Part shown: in pieces, positions 43,343 through 51,988 of the stretch
Position numbering within the stretch: the first letter of the stretch is position 1
How the letters are laid out: each line of letters begins with the position of its first letter
NCBI GenBank assembly: GCA_036655355.1
Contig: JAVVQG010000013.1
Location: 52,009 to 116,008 of the forward strand
Reading direction: 5' to 3'
Length of the DNA stretch: 64,000 bases
Source of the DNA: JAUNSR01 sp036655355
GTDB taxonomy: Bacteria > Bacteroidota > Bacteroidia > Bacteroidales > JAUNSR01
The notes under the pieces: model-generated
The model's database searches: none
Told to the model about the DNA's origin: nothing
What the model saw: only the letters and a program-made list of their open reading frames with translations
Program-made: the position numbers and the translations under genes

Positions 43343-44881
43343 TCAGATCGCATAGTTTATTTTTGATTCTCCCGCCTTGATTCTGAAGCTCTTGCCATTC
43401 ACTTTCAATGTAAACGGTTCCGTAGCCGAAACCTCGATCTGCTTCGATTCGGCATTATACAGAATAGCTACCTTATTCGCTCCGATGTGAAGGTTCCGGA
43501 TACCATGCGTGCCGTTCTTCTTTTTCAGCGACCATGTTACGATTTTCTCATTGGCATCTACGGAGCGGAATCCCATCACATTCTCTATGAATAGAGAAAT
43601 AGGTCCCAGGGCTGACCAGCCGCAGAAATCGGGTCTTGCGGTGCGTCCGTGTTCAGTTGAAGGGCGATCAGCGGAGGGACTATAACATTCCCAGATCGTA
43701 TGAGGCACCACCTGATGATAGGTACGTAATTGCTGACGAACCACATTTTCGGCATACGCATCCGCTAAATCGTAGTAACCGTATTTTTCGAGCGCTTTGG
43801 TTCCCATGTAAACCATCGGCAGCCAAATCCCCCCTTTCCAGTAATCGCCGGTTTCATGATTATAACTCTTATCATCGCGAGACAGTGAGGGCCAAGGATA
43901 TTTGCCGCCCATATATTTCTCTTGTTTCAGATACTCCACCATTTGAGCGGCTTGCTTCTTCGAAGGAATTTCAGCGAGCATCGGCCAGAAAGAAGCGGGA
44001 GTTTTAATGCGGCACGGCTCGCCGTTCTCTACCGCAATATCGTAATAGAAATGATCCCGGTCATCCCAATATTGCTCGTTAATCTGTTTTTTAAGGGCAT
44101 TATAGCGCTGACGCCACGCTTTGGCCTGCGATTTATCGTTGTTATCTTCATATAAACGGGCAATATATAAGGCCGAAAGAGCTTGTTGAGCAATTGCATC
44201 CACCCACAACACCTTTTCATACCCACCCGCATCGCGGCCGCGCGGCGTATTGTCCATGCCACTTGACCAACCGGTCCATGTAAAGCCCCGGATACTCCCT
44301 TTGTCGTCTTTGACCACATCGCGTAAAGTTTTGTTGGGAGAGATGGCGGGGTTTACGTATCCTTTTTCAAGGGTATTGAAAAAATCAAAATGGCGTTGAA
44401 GGTATTTTTTATCCCGAAGCACGTAATTGATACGTTCTTTATCGCCGCTGAAAATATAATTCTGGTATTCGGTCCATGCAAACAACGGCGGATTGTCTAA
44501 CCAATGTATTCGCAGAGGTGTTGCCGTTTTTTCATGAATTGGGATATAGAGGTTGTTCAAGGTTTCTTTCCCGGGGAAAGCATTCGGTGCGTATTTGGAA
44601 AACATCACCATATAACAGGCATCCCAGATCCAGATCTGATCTTCGTAACAATTCTCGTCGAGGTAAGGGGATGAAGGGAGTCCTTCCGGTCCCACACGTA
44701 CGCGATCGGCTGCAATTTCCCATGTTTTTTCATAAAGATCAACAAGTTGCTGATCGGGATAAATGACTTTAGGTATTTCTGCCTGCCAATTTAAATTGGC
44801 GAGATCGTTGGGCTTGGTGGTTGCAAAACTTGAGGATAGCGAGCATACCCCTACAGCGAGGGTCAATAAATTCTTCTTCAT
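43343..44881 (-). CDS. Exported GH63/trehalase-like glycoside hydrolase
   Basis: 512 residues with a signal peptide (MKKNLLTLAVGVCSLSSSFA). (alpha/alpha)6-barrel signature: DQIWIWDACYMVMFSKYAPN, GWSSGMDNTPRG, WKGGIWLPMVYMG, and WECYSPSADRPSTEHGRTAR. These resemble the MGH1/GH63-GH37 group (mannosylglycerate hydrolase, glucosidase I, trehalase). The substrate is not predictable from sequence. It probably shares a transcript with the GH36 gene after it. Confidence 0.85.
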   Translation of the reverse strand: MKKNLLTLAVGVCSLSSSFATTKPNDLANLNWQAEIPKVIYPDQQLVDLYEKTWEIAADRVRVGPEGLPSSPYLDENCYEDQIWIWDACYMVMFSKYAPNAFPGKETLNNLYIPIHEKTATPLRIHWLDNPPLFAWTEYQNYIFSGDKERINYVLRDKKYLQRHFDFFNTLEKGYVNPAISPNKTLRDVVKDDKGSIRGFTWTGWSSGMDNTPRGRDAGGYEKVLWVDAIAQQALSALYIARLYEDNNDKSQAKAWRQRYNALKKQINEQYWDDRDHFYYDIAVENGEPCRIKTPASFWPMLAEIPSKKQAAQMVEYLKQEKYMGGKYPWPSLSRDDKSYNHETGDYWKGGIWLPMVYMGTKALEKYGYYDLADAYAENVVRQQLRTYHQVVPHTIWECYSPSADRPSTEHGRTARPDFCGWSALGPISLFIENVMGFRSVDANEKIVTWSLKKKNGTHGIRNLHIGANKVAILYNAESKQIEVSATEPFTLKVNGKSFRIKAGESKINYAI

Positions 44882-44943
44882 GTGTTATGGTAAATTTGTA
44901 GTATTAAGGTTTTCCGCGACTCATGCGCTAATGGGGAGGTGGA

Positions 44944-45855
44944 TTATGCCTCCCGCTTGTGTTTCCAGCGCTTGTGCGTCCACAGCCAATATTGCGGAGC
45001 GCGACGAATCATCTGCTCCATCAGATGCATATATGCCTCTGTAATTTCGAACTCGGCCGTATTTTTTGCATCGCGCGATATTACTTTAAAGGTAGCCTCA
45101 TAATATCCGCGTTTTACTTTTCGGACATCCAGAAAGATGATGTTCGCATCTATCTTCCGTCCGATCTTCTCAGCTCCTGTGAGCGGTGCGGTTTCCTGAT
45201 TCAGGAATTGCATCCAATAGTGAATGTTATTTTTTGAAGGAGTCTGGTCGGCGATAAAACCGATCATGATTTGTTTGCCCTCTTTGCGCAAACGAATAAT
45301 CTCCCGCAAGGTATCGTTTTTAGGTATTCCGAACGAACCGAAACGGCTGCGGAGTTTTAAGAAAAATTTATCGGCAGCGGGATTCGAGAGGGGACGATAG
45401 ATCTGAGCCAGACAGAGCGATTCGGGAAGCCAACGGGTGATGGAGGGAATCCACTCCCAATTGCCGTAATGGCCGATCATCAGGAATACCGGCTTGCCAT
45501 CTTTGAGGATTTCGCTCATCTCATCGGCGTTGGTGAATTGAAAACGCTTCATCATCTCTTTGTCTGAGATGTGCATCAGCTTCACCGTTTCTACCATATA
45601 ATCACAAAAATGGCGATAAAAACCTTTCTCCAGCGTACGAATCTCTTTCGGAGATTTATCCGGGAAAGAATTTTCAAGGTTTCTTCGCACCACCTTTTTG
45701 CGATAACCAACCACATAATACACCAGGATGAACAAGAAATCACTGATCCCATAGAGTAATCTCAACGGAAAGAGTGACCAAACAAATAGCTTTAACCGCA
45801 ATATATTGAATAGAAATGATCTCATCAGTAATTTATTAAATAATCGAAAACGCAA
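44944..45855 (-). CDS. LpxL/HtrB-like lipid A acyltransferase
   Basis: 303 residues. An N-terminal membrane anchor (about 14-50) is followed by the acyltransferase motif LMIGHYGNWEW with H129-x4-E134, PLSNPAADKF, and MIGFIADQTPSK, as in the lauroyl acyltransferase family. It adds a secondary acyl chain to lipid A at the inner membrane. Length matches the family. It follows the metalloprotease/fimbrillin genes on the same strand but behind a terminator. Confidence 0.9.
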   Translation of the reverse strand: MRFRLFNKLLMRSFLFNILRLKLFVWSLFPLRLLYGISDFLFILVYYVVGYRKKVVRRNLENSFPDKSPKEIRTLEKGFYRHFCDYMVETVKLMHISDKEMMKRFQFTNADEMSEILKDGKPVFLMIGHYGNWEWIPSITRWLPESLCLAQIYRPLSNPAADKFFLKLRSRFGSFGIPKNDTLREIIRLRKEGKQIMIGFIADQTPSKNNIHYWMQFLNQETAPLTGAEKIGRKIDANIIFLDVRKVKRGYYEATFKVISRDAKNTAEFEITEAYMHLMEQMIRRAPQYWLWTHKRWKHKREA

Positions 45856-45858
45856 AAA

Positions 45859-45939
45859 CGCCCCGGAGAGGCTTCTGTGTAATCGGATGTAAAACTAATC
45901 ATAATCTTCCATTCTTACACAAAAATCCTTTCCGGGGCG
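45859..45939 (-). terminator. Terminator after the fimbrillin-propeller gene
   Basis: CGCCCCGGAGAGG (45859-45871) pairs with CCTTTCCGGGGCG (45927-45939), 13 bp with one G-T pair and a long loop, followed on the minus strand by T5 (45854-45858). Confidence 0.65.
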
Positions 45940-45963
45940 CTGTTATAGATTGCTATAAAGTTT

Positions 45964-47829
45964 TTATAAAACCTCTACAATCTCATGCGTTTCCACATCA
46001 ACCACCAACTTGCGTCCCGCTTCATCCTCAACCTGCACCAGCGTACTATTTCCGCCACGGGTTACAAATGAATATTCGCGAATCTCATTGGTTGTGATCA
46101 ATGCGTTGTAAATCTCTTTCGAACCGTAATCTACCACCCACATCTGATCATCCTGCATGTATATCTTCTGCGGTTTGGTGAATTTGGCTCCAAAAATGGA
46201 ATCGAACGTACGCGTCACCTCCCCTTTATTGCGATCATAGATATTGATCTTTCCATCGCCCTGTAGAATCAGGAAGCGATCCGAATGCGCTGCGATACCG
46301 ACCGGGTTAAAGTTCAGCGACAGGTTGCGGGCCGGCTCGATCCACGAGGTCTGACTTCCGGGAACCAACAACGTAGGATCGATGCAAAGCACTTTATTCT
46401 GAGCCGCACCTCCGAAATTGGTGATAAAGAACGAACCTTTATCCTCAATCATCTGATACGAGTTATATGCGTTGTTGACATCGTAATAGGTAAAATCGGT
46501 ACGCTGGAAAGCCGGTACACGTTGGAATGTTCCCGCTTTGATGTCACTCACTTTGTAAGTCACCATACGGTTTTTCTCACGTACGAACAGCAGGCTGTCT
46601 TGCTGAATTATCGCAAAGGTATGGTGAATGCGGTAGGTGGTTTCACCCCATGCCCCTTCGCCGATACGGGTGATGAACTGCAAGGTTTCCGCATCAAACA
46701 CCTCAATCTTGCACGAACGGTTGGCTACGTACAGTTTCCCTTCTGAGACGTACACCTCGTCGATGCTCTCGTTCGGGAACGTATAACTCTTGTCATTATA
46801 ACTCCAACTGCGCAGGATATCCACCACCTGACGCGTTTCCAGATCATAAACGATGATGCTCTGGGCGTTGGCTTTACGGTTTGCGATGTACAGGCGGTTG
46901 TTCCATTGCGACATCGCTCCCGGTTCAAAGGCCGACTCCTCCAGTCCGAAGGTTGCTGCATTCAGTTTTAGTTGCGAGGCGTATGAATAGTAGAAATAGC
47001 TTGTATAGGAATGCACTTCAAGCGGCTCAAGGGTGGTAATCAGCGAGCGGTTCACCGTTAGCGGTTTGTTCACTTGCTGCTCTTTCCGTTTCCCGTTGAC
47101 ATCTGTAACGGCAATCGTGAAACCGTTATAGGTTGCCGGGGGCACAACGAGGTAGTAACTTCTGATCTGCGAGCTCTGCACCTGTCTGATTCCTTTCAGG
47201 GTGACTTTTCCATGAGAAGAGTCTGTAGATTCACCGCTCATCACCAAAACCGGAGCGGTATTGGCAGCATCGAGCTTCACCGTTCCTTTTCCGGAAACAG
47301 CTCCCTCATTCGGAATAAACTCGATTGAAGAAACAACCATGTCGCCGTACAATTGCACTTTGACTACGCCACAAAGGTTGCGGAAAATCAGCGGTTCGTA
47401 AATATCACCATACGCTACGGCAGGGTTCGCACCCGGACCGAATGTTGTATTGGATACAAAAGACTGCTGAGCGGGCAATTCGATCGACAGCGTACTGTCC
47501 GCTCCCATTGCAGTGTGCGTACTGTAGGGATAGTAGGCGAATCCCAAACGCGCTTCGGGATCGATCACACCGGTAAATTCACCTTTATCGGTGTTTCCTT
47601 CGGCGCTATTTTTAAAAAGTGCATTTGACGTATTGCCGGCAAATACCCCGATACTGTCGTTGTAGCACCACTTTACCGAGGGACCCTCCAGAATGGTGCG
47701 GGTTTGCGGCTCGATCAATCCGTATAATGTGGTTTTAGTACCGTTTTCCTGTTCGGTAACGATCTCATTCTTATCACAAGCAGCCAAAGAAGTCAGCACG
47801 GATAAGGCAACTAATATTTTATTTTTCAT
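45964..47829 (-). CDS. Fimbrillin-like lipoprotein with propeller-like C-terminus
   Basis: 621 residues. Lipoprotein signal MKNKILVALSVLTSLAACDK. Residues 25-275 look like a fimbrillin/Mfa-type beta domain (QTRTILEGPSVKWCYNDSIG, VFAGNTSNALFKN, YYPYSTHTAMGAD). The C-terminal 330 residues repeat a blade-like pattern (LYVANRKANAQSIIVYDLET; IEVFDAETLQFITRIGEGAW; YKVSDI) typical of a beta-propeller. This part is clearly related to the C-terminus of the upstream metalloprotease. Probably surface exposed. It follows the protease by 99 bases, so the two are co-transcribed. Confidence 0.75.
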   Translation of the reverse strand: MKNKILVALSVLTSLAACDKNEIVTEQENGTKTTLYGLIEPQTRTILEGPSVKWCYNDSIGVFAGNTSNALFKNSAEGNTDKGEFTGVIDPEARLGFAYYPYSTHTAMGADSTLSIELPAQQSFVSNTTFGPGANPAVAYGDIYEPLIFRNLCGVVKVQLYGDMVVSSIEFIPNEGAVSGKGTVKLDAANTAPVLVMSGESTDSSHGKVTLKGIRQVQSSQIRSYYLVVPPATYNGFTIAVTDVNGKRKEQQVNKPLTVNRSLITTLEPLEVHSYTSYFYYSYASQLKLNAATFGLEESAFEPGAMSQWNNRLYIANRKANAQSIIVYDLETRQVVDILRSWSYNDKSYTFPNESIDEVYVSEGKLYVANRSCKIEVFDAETLQFITRIGEGAWGETTYRIHHTFAIIQQDSLLFVREKNRMVTYKVSDIKAGTFQRVPAFQRTDFTYYDVNNAYNSYQMIEDKGSFFITNFGGAAQNKVLCIDPTLLVPGSQTSWIEPARNLSLNFNPVGIAAHSDRFLILQGDGKINIYDRNKGEVTRTFDSIFGAKFTKPQKIYMQDDQMWVVDYGSKEIYNALITTNEIREYSFVTRGGNSTLVQVEDEAGRKLVVDVETHEIVEVL

Positions 47830-47900
47830 TCTGTAGATAATCTATTTTTTTACACCAAGGTCAAATTCGCAACCTGTATATGATTTCATTTTCCAATACC

Positions 47901-47915
47901 CGGGTGAAGCACCCG
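47901..47915. other. Small hairpin between the two propeller genes
   Basis: CGGGTG (47901-47906), AAG, CACCCG (47910-47915). No T-run on the minus strand, so it is not a good terminator. Confidence 0.4.
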
Positions 47916-47928
47916 TTTATCTCTTTAT

Positions 47929-50034
47929 TTAATGATATACTTCTTCAAAACGACTCAATGGCAATGCAAAAACCGTTTTGGTTCCGCGATCCACCCCGAA
48001 GAATGTACCACGCGCAACCGCAATCTTCTCAAGATTTTCAAAAGGATATACCGCGCTGTGGTCGCCCACGACGGCACCCGTAGCGGGATCGATCTCCACC
48101 AGGCGCGGAGCCGATGTTTGGGCAACGAGCAAACGGTTACCGAAACTGACGATATCCACCGGTTTCTGAGTCATTGAAAATGTAGCTGCAGGCTGCAACG
48201 TTTGAGAAACACGTACCGAACGGGGATCGTATTTGTAGATCTTACGTGAATTATCATGCGTTGTATAAACGAATCCCTCGATATCCATGTCACTTCCGTA
48301 AACCTCCATCGCTTCGCCCATATAGATACTTTGTGCGATACGCGGCACATTGCAGTAGTTTGAAGCCAGAATGTCTTCATTCAGATAGAAATTCAGACGT
48401 TTCTTATCGCGTACGATTACACGGTCGCCTTTCGCGATGACTTCCATTCCGTGCACGATCTGAGTCGTTCCATCGCCCCACGCTCCATTTCCGATCGCTG
48501 TAACGAAACTGAAATCGGAAGTATCGAATACATCCACGCGACTCTTGACATTGACCACATAGAGTTTGCCGTTGCCTACGGCGATTCCTTTCGGCTGCCC
48601 GATGAATGTTTGTGTTTCATCTTTAAACGTCCACGACTGAAGGGAATGCAGGTGGGTCAGCGTACCCGCTTCCTCAGCAAATACCTCTACGCTCCATGCG
48701 TTATCGGCATCGTTGAGTACATACACACGGTTTTGATCTGCACAGACATCTTTCGGACGGAATGTTTCTGCCGTAGCTCCCGGTACATCCTCATAAGAGA
48801 GTACAAATTCAAGCGGTGTTCCTTTGCGGACATCTTCAATCCGTTCTGAATCGAAACGGATATCCAGACCACCGTCTATCGCATCCAGTTCCGGATCTTC
48901 AATCACATAACGCGAATTGGCATATTTTGCCGCGCCATACAACTTGCCGTTTTTACGGGTATGCATGAAACGTCTTGAATAAACCGGAAGTTCCTTGGAG
49001 ATACACATCTCCGTATATATTGTGTTACACAGGTCATTAAACCCGAGTTTACCAGGCACCGATTCATACGTCATATTTCCGCTATGTCCATAGCCGATAC
49101 AATGGCCGTATTCATGGAAGAACGTATGGGGGTCTGCCTGGTCATCGGCATAATGCCCCAGATATTGCCATTCTGCGATACCGAAAGTATTTCCTCCTCC
49201 AAGTCCGTTTACACCGCTCACGTGACCGAAGTTCAGACGACCGTTGTTACGCATCAGGCGGGGCCACAATTCCGAATGAGGAATCTCCTGCGTACCGGCA
49301 TTGTCGCGATAATATTCACGCTCGGCGAACGCCTCTTTGAATTTATCCGACGAAAACATATATCCCATATTCATTGCAAACGCAATGGCTTCTCGGCAAT
49401 GCGCAGGCAGGATCTTATATGCCCATGATCCCTCCTGACTATATTTACCGAAATCCACTTTCAGATTATACGGCATCGTGGTTACTTTTACCCAGAACGG
49501 ATCGTCGCACTCCACACTCAGTGTCAGATCGGAAGCCGACAGATAAGGATTATGCATGATCTGAATATCTTTTCCGGAACGTGTTTTATAAAACACATCC
49601 TTCTTTACAGCCGGCAATTCGTGATGAAATTCGGTAAAAGGGGGAATCTCTTCAAACACAGCTAACATAAACTCCTCTTCGTAGCCTGATATTTTGGCCC
49701 ACACTTTGAGATTGGATACTTTGCGGGGAGAGAAGAAACGGAAATGAAGATCCTGTTCCTGAATGCTGATCTGCAACGGCTGATTGGCATTCATTCCGCG
49801 AAGCGTGGTATTGTACAAGATCTCGTCCGGTTCATCGTCCGCCAACAGGGGCGATGAATTCTCACTGGTGTATCCGTTTGCCTTGATACGAATCAGTCCG
49901 GAAGGATCTCCCTGCTCGCCATTCATTGTGCCCACATCGACACGATCTTGGTTGGCTTCCGAAAAAATCTGATCCTGACATGAATAGAGAAGAGTAGAGA
50001 GTACCAGCGACCCAATAAGCCTTCGTGAAATCAT
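47929..50034 (-). CDS. Metzincin-type zinc metalloprotease lipoprotein with propeller-like C-terminus
   Basis: 701 residues from the Met at 50034, which begins a lipoprotein signal (MISRRLIGSLVLSTLLYSC, Cys19); the in-frame ATG at 50067 adds eleven residues and spoils the signal. The middle has HTFFHEYGHCIGYGHSG with the full HExxHxxGxxH zinc motif (about 307-317 in the shorter form) and a Met-containing turn soon after (NMTYESVPG). Residues 430 to the end are blade-like repeats (VYVLNDADNAWSVEVF; LYVVNVKSRVDVFDTSDFSF; NGAWGDGTTQIVHGMEV) homologous to the next protein. A surface protease with an unknown substrate. Confidence 0.8.
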   Translation of the reverse strand: MISRRLIGSLVLSTLLYSCQDQIFSEANQDRVDVGTMNGEQGDPSGLIRIKANGYTSENSSPLLADDEPDEILYNTTLRGMNANQPLQISIQEQDLHFRFFSPRKVSNLKVWAKISGYEEEFMLAVFEEIPPFTEFHHELPAVKKDVFYKTRSGKDIQIMHNPYLSASDLTLSVECDDPFWVKVTTMPYNLKVDFGKYSQEGSWAYKILPAHCREAIAFAMNMGYMFSSDKFKEAFAEREYYRDNAGTQEIPHSELWPRLMRNNGRLNFGHVSGVNGLGGGNTFGIAEWQYLGHYADDQADPHTFFHEYGHCIGYGHSGNMTYESVPGKLGFNDLCNTIYTEMCISKELPVYSRRFMHTRKNGKLYGAAKYANSRYVIEDPELDAIDGGLDIRFDSERIEDVRKGTPLEFVLSYEDVPGATAETFRPKDVCADQNRVYVLNDADNAWSVEVFAEEAGTLTHLHSLQSWTFKDETQTFIGQPKGIAVGNGKLYVVNVKSRVDVFDTSDFSFVTAIGNGAWGDGTTQIVHGMEVIAKGDRVIVRDKKRLNFYLNEDILASNYCNVPRIAQSIYMGEAMEVYGSDMDIEGFVYTTHDNSRKIYKYDPRSVRVSQTLQPAATFSMTQKPVDIVSFGNRLLVAQTSAPRLVEIDPATGAVVGDHSAVYPFENLEKIAVARGTFFGVDRGTKTVFALPLSRFEEVYH

Positions 50035-50339
50035 AATTTTAATATTTTTTAATTTAACAAGAAACACTCCTCTTAAACGTTATCGGAGGAGATTGCGGGG
50101 ACGAAGATAAATCAAAAAATGTTCGAAAAAGCCCATCCCAAAAGGGTCTGAAGGGAGTTTGAGTTATTTATAAACGCTCTAATCGACTTAAATCAATTAG
50201 ATTGAATATAAATTACAATCCCTTTCTCTCGGTTATATATTTTTATTTTGTTAATTAATATTCAAGACTTATTCGTTAATAATATTAACAGAACAAGAAG
50301 CATATTTCATTAAAGGTCTATTGAGAAGCAGCAAAATAA

Positions 50340-50377
50340 AAAAAGGGCTTCCCGAACCGTGTCGGAAAACCCTTTTT
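50340..50377 (-). terminator. Terminator of mtaB
   Basis: AAAAGGGCTTCCCGA (50341-50355) pairs with TCGGAAAACCCTTTT (50362-50376) with small mismatches; T-run on the minus strand. It lies 43 bases past the mtaB stop. Confidence 0.65.
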
Positions 50378-50393
50378 ATTATATTTTATCTAT

Positions 50394-50443
50394 CTCAGCG
50401 CGTCAGCAACGAATCACCCTCAGCGCGTCAGCAACGAATCGCC
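50394..50443 (-). repeat. 25-bp tandem duplication covering the mtaB stop
   Basis: Two 25-bp copies (50394-50418, 50419-50443) differ at one base. The right copy codes the C-terminal G-D-S-L-L-T-R and stop; the left copy repeats it after the stop. Confidence 0.85.
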
Positions 50444-51736
50444 GCTTTCATTGAAATCGCCGAGTACGACATCGGTCGTAATGTTTATTTTTGACGCATC
50501 GAACGGCGCTTCCACCCGAATGTAGTTTTCCGTAAAGCCATGCATCGGTTTCTCTTTTCCGGGCTGTTCGAAAAGCACTTTGCGGGAAATGCCCTGCTGG
50601 CTCTCGTAAAACGCCTTCAGTTTCTGTTCGGAGAGCTCCAAAATACGTTGGCTGCGGCGGTGCTTCTCTTTCGGATCCACCACGTGATCAATTTTCAATG
50701 CCATCGTACCCGGACGTTCCGAATAGGTAAACACATGCAGTTGGGTAATGTCAAGACCTTTGATAAACTCAAATGCCTCCTCAAACAACTCGTCTGTTTC
50801 ACCACGAACCCCTACAATCACGTCCACTCCGATAAAACAGTGTGGCATCACGGCTTTGATCTTCGCCACTTTCGAAGCGAAAAGTGCGGTATCGTAATGA
50901 CGACGCATCAATTTCAACACTTCGTCTGAGCCGGACTGTAGCGGAATATGGAAATGGGGAACGAATCGTTTCGACGTTGCCACATATTCAATAATCTCAT
51001 CGGTGAGAAGATTCGGCTCGATCGAAGAGATACGATATCGCTCGATGCCCTCAACCTGATCCAATGCTTTGACCAAGTCAAAGAACGTTTCGCCGTTTGT
51101 TTTACCAAAGTCGCCGATATTCACGCCGGTCAACACAATCTCCTTGCCACCTTCTGCCGCCACCTGTTCCGCCTGTTTTAGCAAATCGGCAATGTTTCCG
51201 TTACGACTACGTCCGCGTGCCATCGGAATGGTACAATAAGAGCAATAGTAATCGCATCCGTCTTGTACTTTCAGGAAATAGCGCGTACGGTCGCCGCGTG
51301 AGCAAGAGGGTTGGAAGGTACGGATGTCTTTCAGTTTCGAGGTGATGATGTGACCGTGTCCTTCATCACTCTTCTTCAGATCGCCCAGGTAATCGAGGAT
51401 ATCCAGTTTCTGTTCTGCTCCCAATACCAGATCCACATCGGGGATATCGGCTACGGCCTCCGGTTTTAGCTGCGCATAGCAACCTGTAACCACAATGAAT
51501 GCGCCGGGATTTCTCTTTGCGATCTTACGGATCGTCTGGCGGCATTTCTTATCGGCCAATTCGGTAACGGAACATGTATTCACTACGCAAAGGTCGGCTA
51601 CTTCGCCATTGCGGACTTTGCGGACCCCGCTTTGTTCAAGCACCTTTCCTATCGCGGAGGTTTCTGCAAAGTTCAATTTGCAGCCCAATGTATAGAAAGC
51701 AGCTTTCTTATTTTCAAATATACTATTGTCTATCAT
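50420..51736 (-). CDS. mtaB: tRNA (N6-threonylcarbamoyladenosine) methylthiotransferase MtaB
   Basis: 438 residues. UPF0004 domain (FYTLGCKLNFAETSAIGK; VVNTCSVTELADKKC; VVTGCYAQLKPE) with its three Cys, radical-SAM core with CDYYCSYCTIPMARG (C-x3-C-x2-C), and a C-terminal TRAM-like domain. The opening LGCKLN and T-I-P distinguish MtaB from MiaB and RimO. It makes ms2t6A37 in tRNAs. It is divergent from the acyl-CoA synthetase gene and shares the 250-base control region with it. Confidence 0.92.
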   Translation of the reverse strand: MIDNSIFENKKAAFYTLGCKLNFAETSAIGKVLEQSGVRKVRNGEVADLCVVNTCSVTELADKKCRQTIRKIAKRNPGAFIVVTGCYAQLKPEAVADIPDVDLVLGAEQKLDILDYLGDLKKSDEGHGHIITSKLKDIRTFQPSCSRGDRTRYFLKVQDGCDYYCSYCTIPMARGRSRNGNIADLLKQAEQVAAEGGKEIVLTGVNIGDFGKTNGETFFDLVKALDQVEGIERYRISSIEPNLLTDEIIEYVATSKRFVPHFHIPLQSGSDEVLKLMRRHYDTALFASKVAKIKAVMPHCFIGVDVIVGVRGETDELFEEAFEFIKGLDITQLHVFTYSERPGTMALKIDHVVDPKEKHRRSQRILELSEQKLKAFYESQQGISRKVLFEQPGKEKPMHGFTENYIRVEAPFDASKINITTDVVLGDFNESGDSLLTR

Positions 51737-51907
51737 TCTTTTTCTTTCGCTAAATCGATAAAAAGTATTTTGTACGCCCTAAGAACCAAACGATTGGCTC
51801 CCGGGTAAAGTCGTGGGCGCAAAGGTAAATAATTAAAAGAGTAAATGGTGTTAACAGTTGTGTAAGATGTTTGATAGAAATAACCAATAGATGTAAAGAT
51901 TAGGTCG

Positions 51908-51933
51908 TTGCACATAAAAGAAACAAATGTGCT
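51908..51933. promoter_or_regulatory. Operator-like dyad, copy 1, upstream of the acyl-CoA synthetase
   Basis: TTGCACAT (51908-51915), 11 bases, ATGTGC (51927-51932). It is almost identical to copy 2, 54 bases downstream. Confidence 0.55.
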
Positions 51934-51934
51934 A

Positions 51935-51964
51935 TTGCATTCGTGCTCAATCTTTTTAAATTTG
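51935..51964 (+). promoter_or_regulatory. Promoter of the acyl-CoA synthetase gene
   Basis: TTG (51935-51937), a 19-base spacer and TAAATTTG (51957-51964) match the -33/-7 consensus. Transcription would begin near 51970, inside copy 2 of the dyad, leaving a leader of about 20 bases. Confidence 0.65.
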
Positions 51965-51987
51965 CACAAAAAAGAGACAAATGTGCT
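51962..51987. promoter_or_regulatory. Operator-like dyad, copy 2, over the promoter start
   Basis: TTGCACAA (51962-51969), 11 bases, ATGTGC (51981-51986). It overlaps the -7 box and start point and ends two bases before the ATG at 51989, so a bound repressor would block initiation. Confidence 0.6.
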
Positions 51988-51988
51988 T

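Noticed and set aside
51908..51988. Upstream in-frame extension of the acyl-CoA synthetase
   Set aside because: Would start before the -33/-7 promoter and cross both dyads; the N-terminus from ATG 51989 matches the family.
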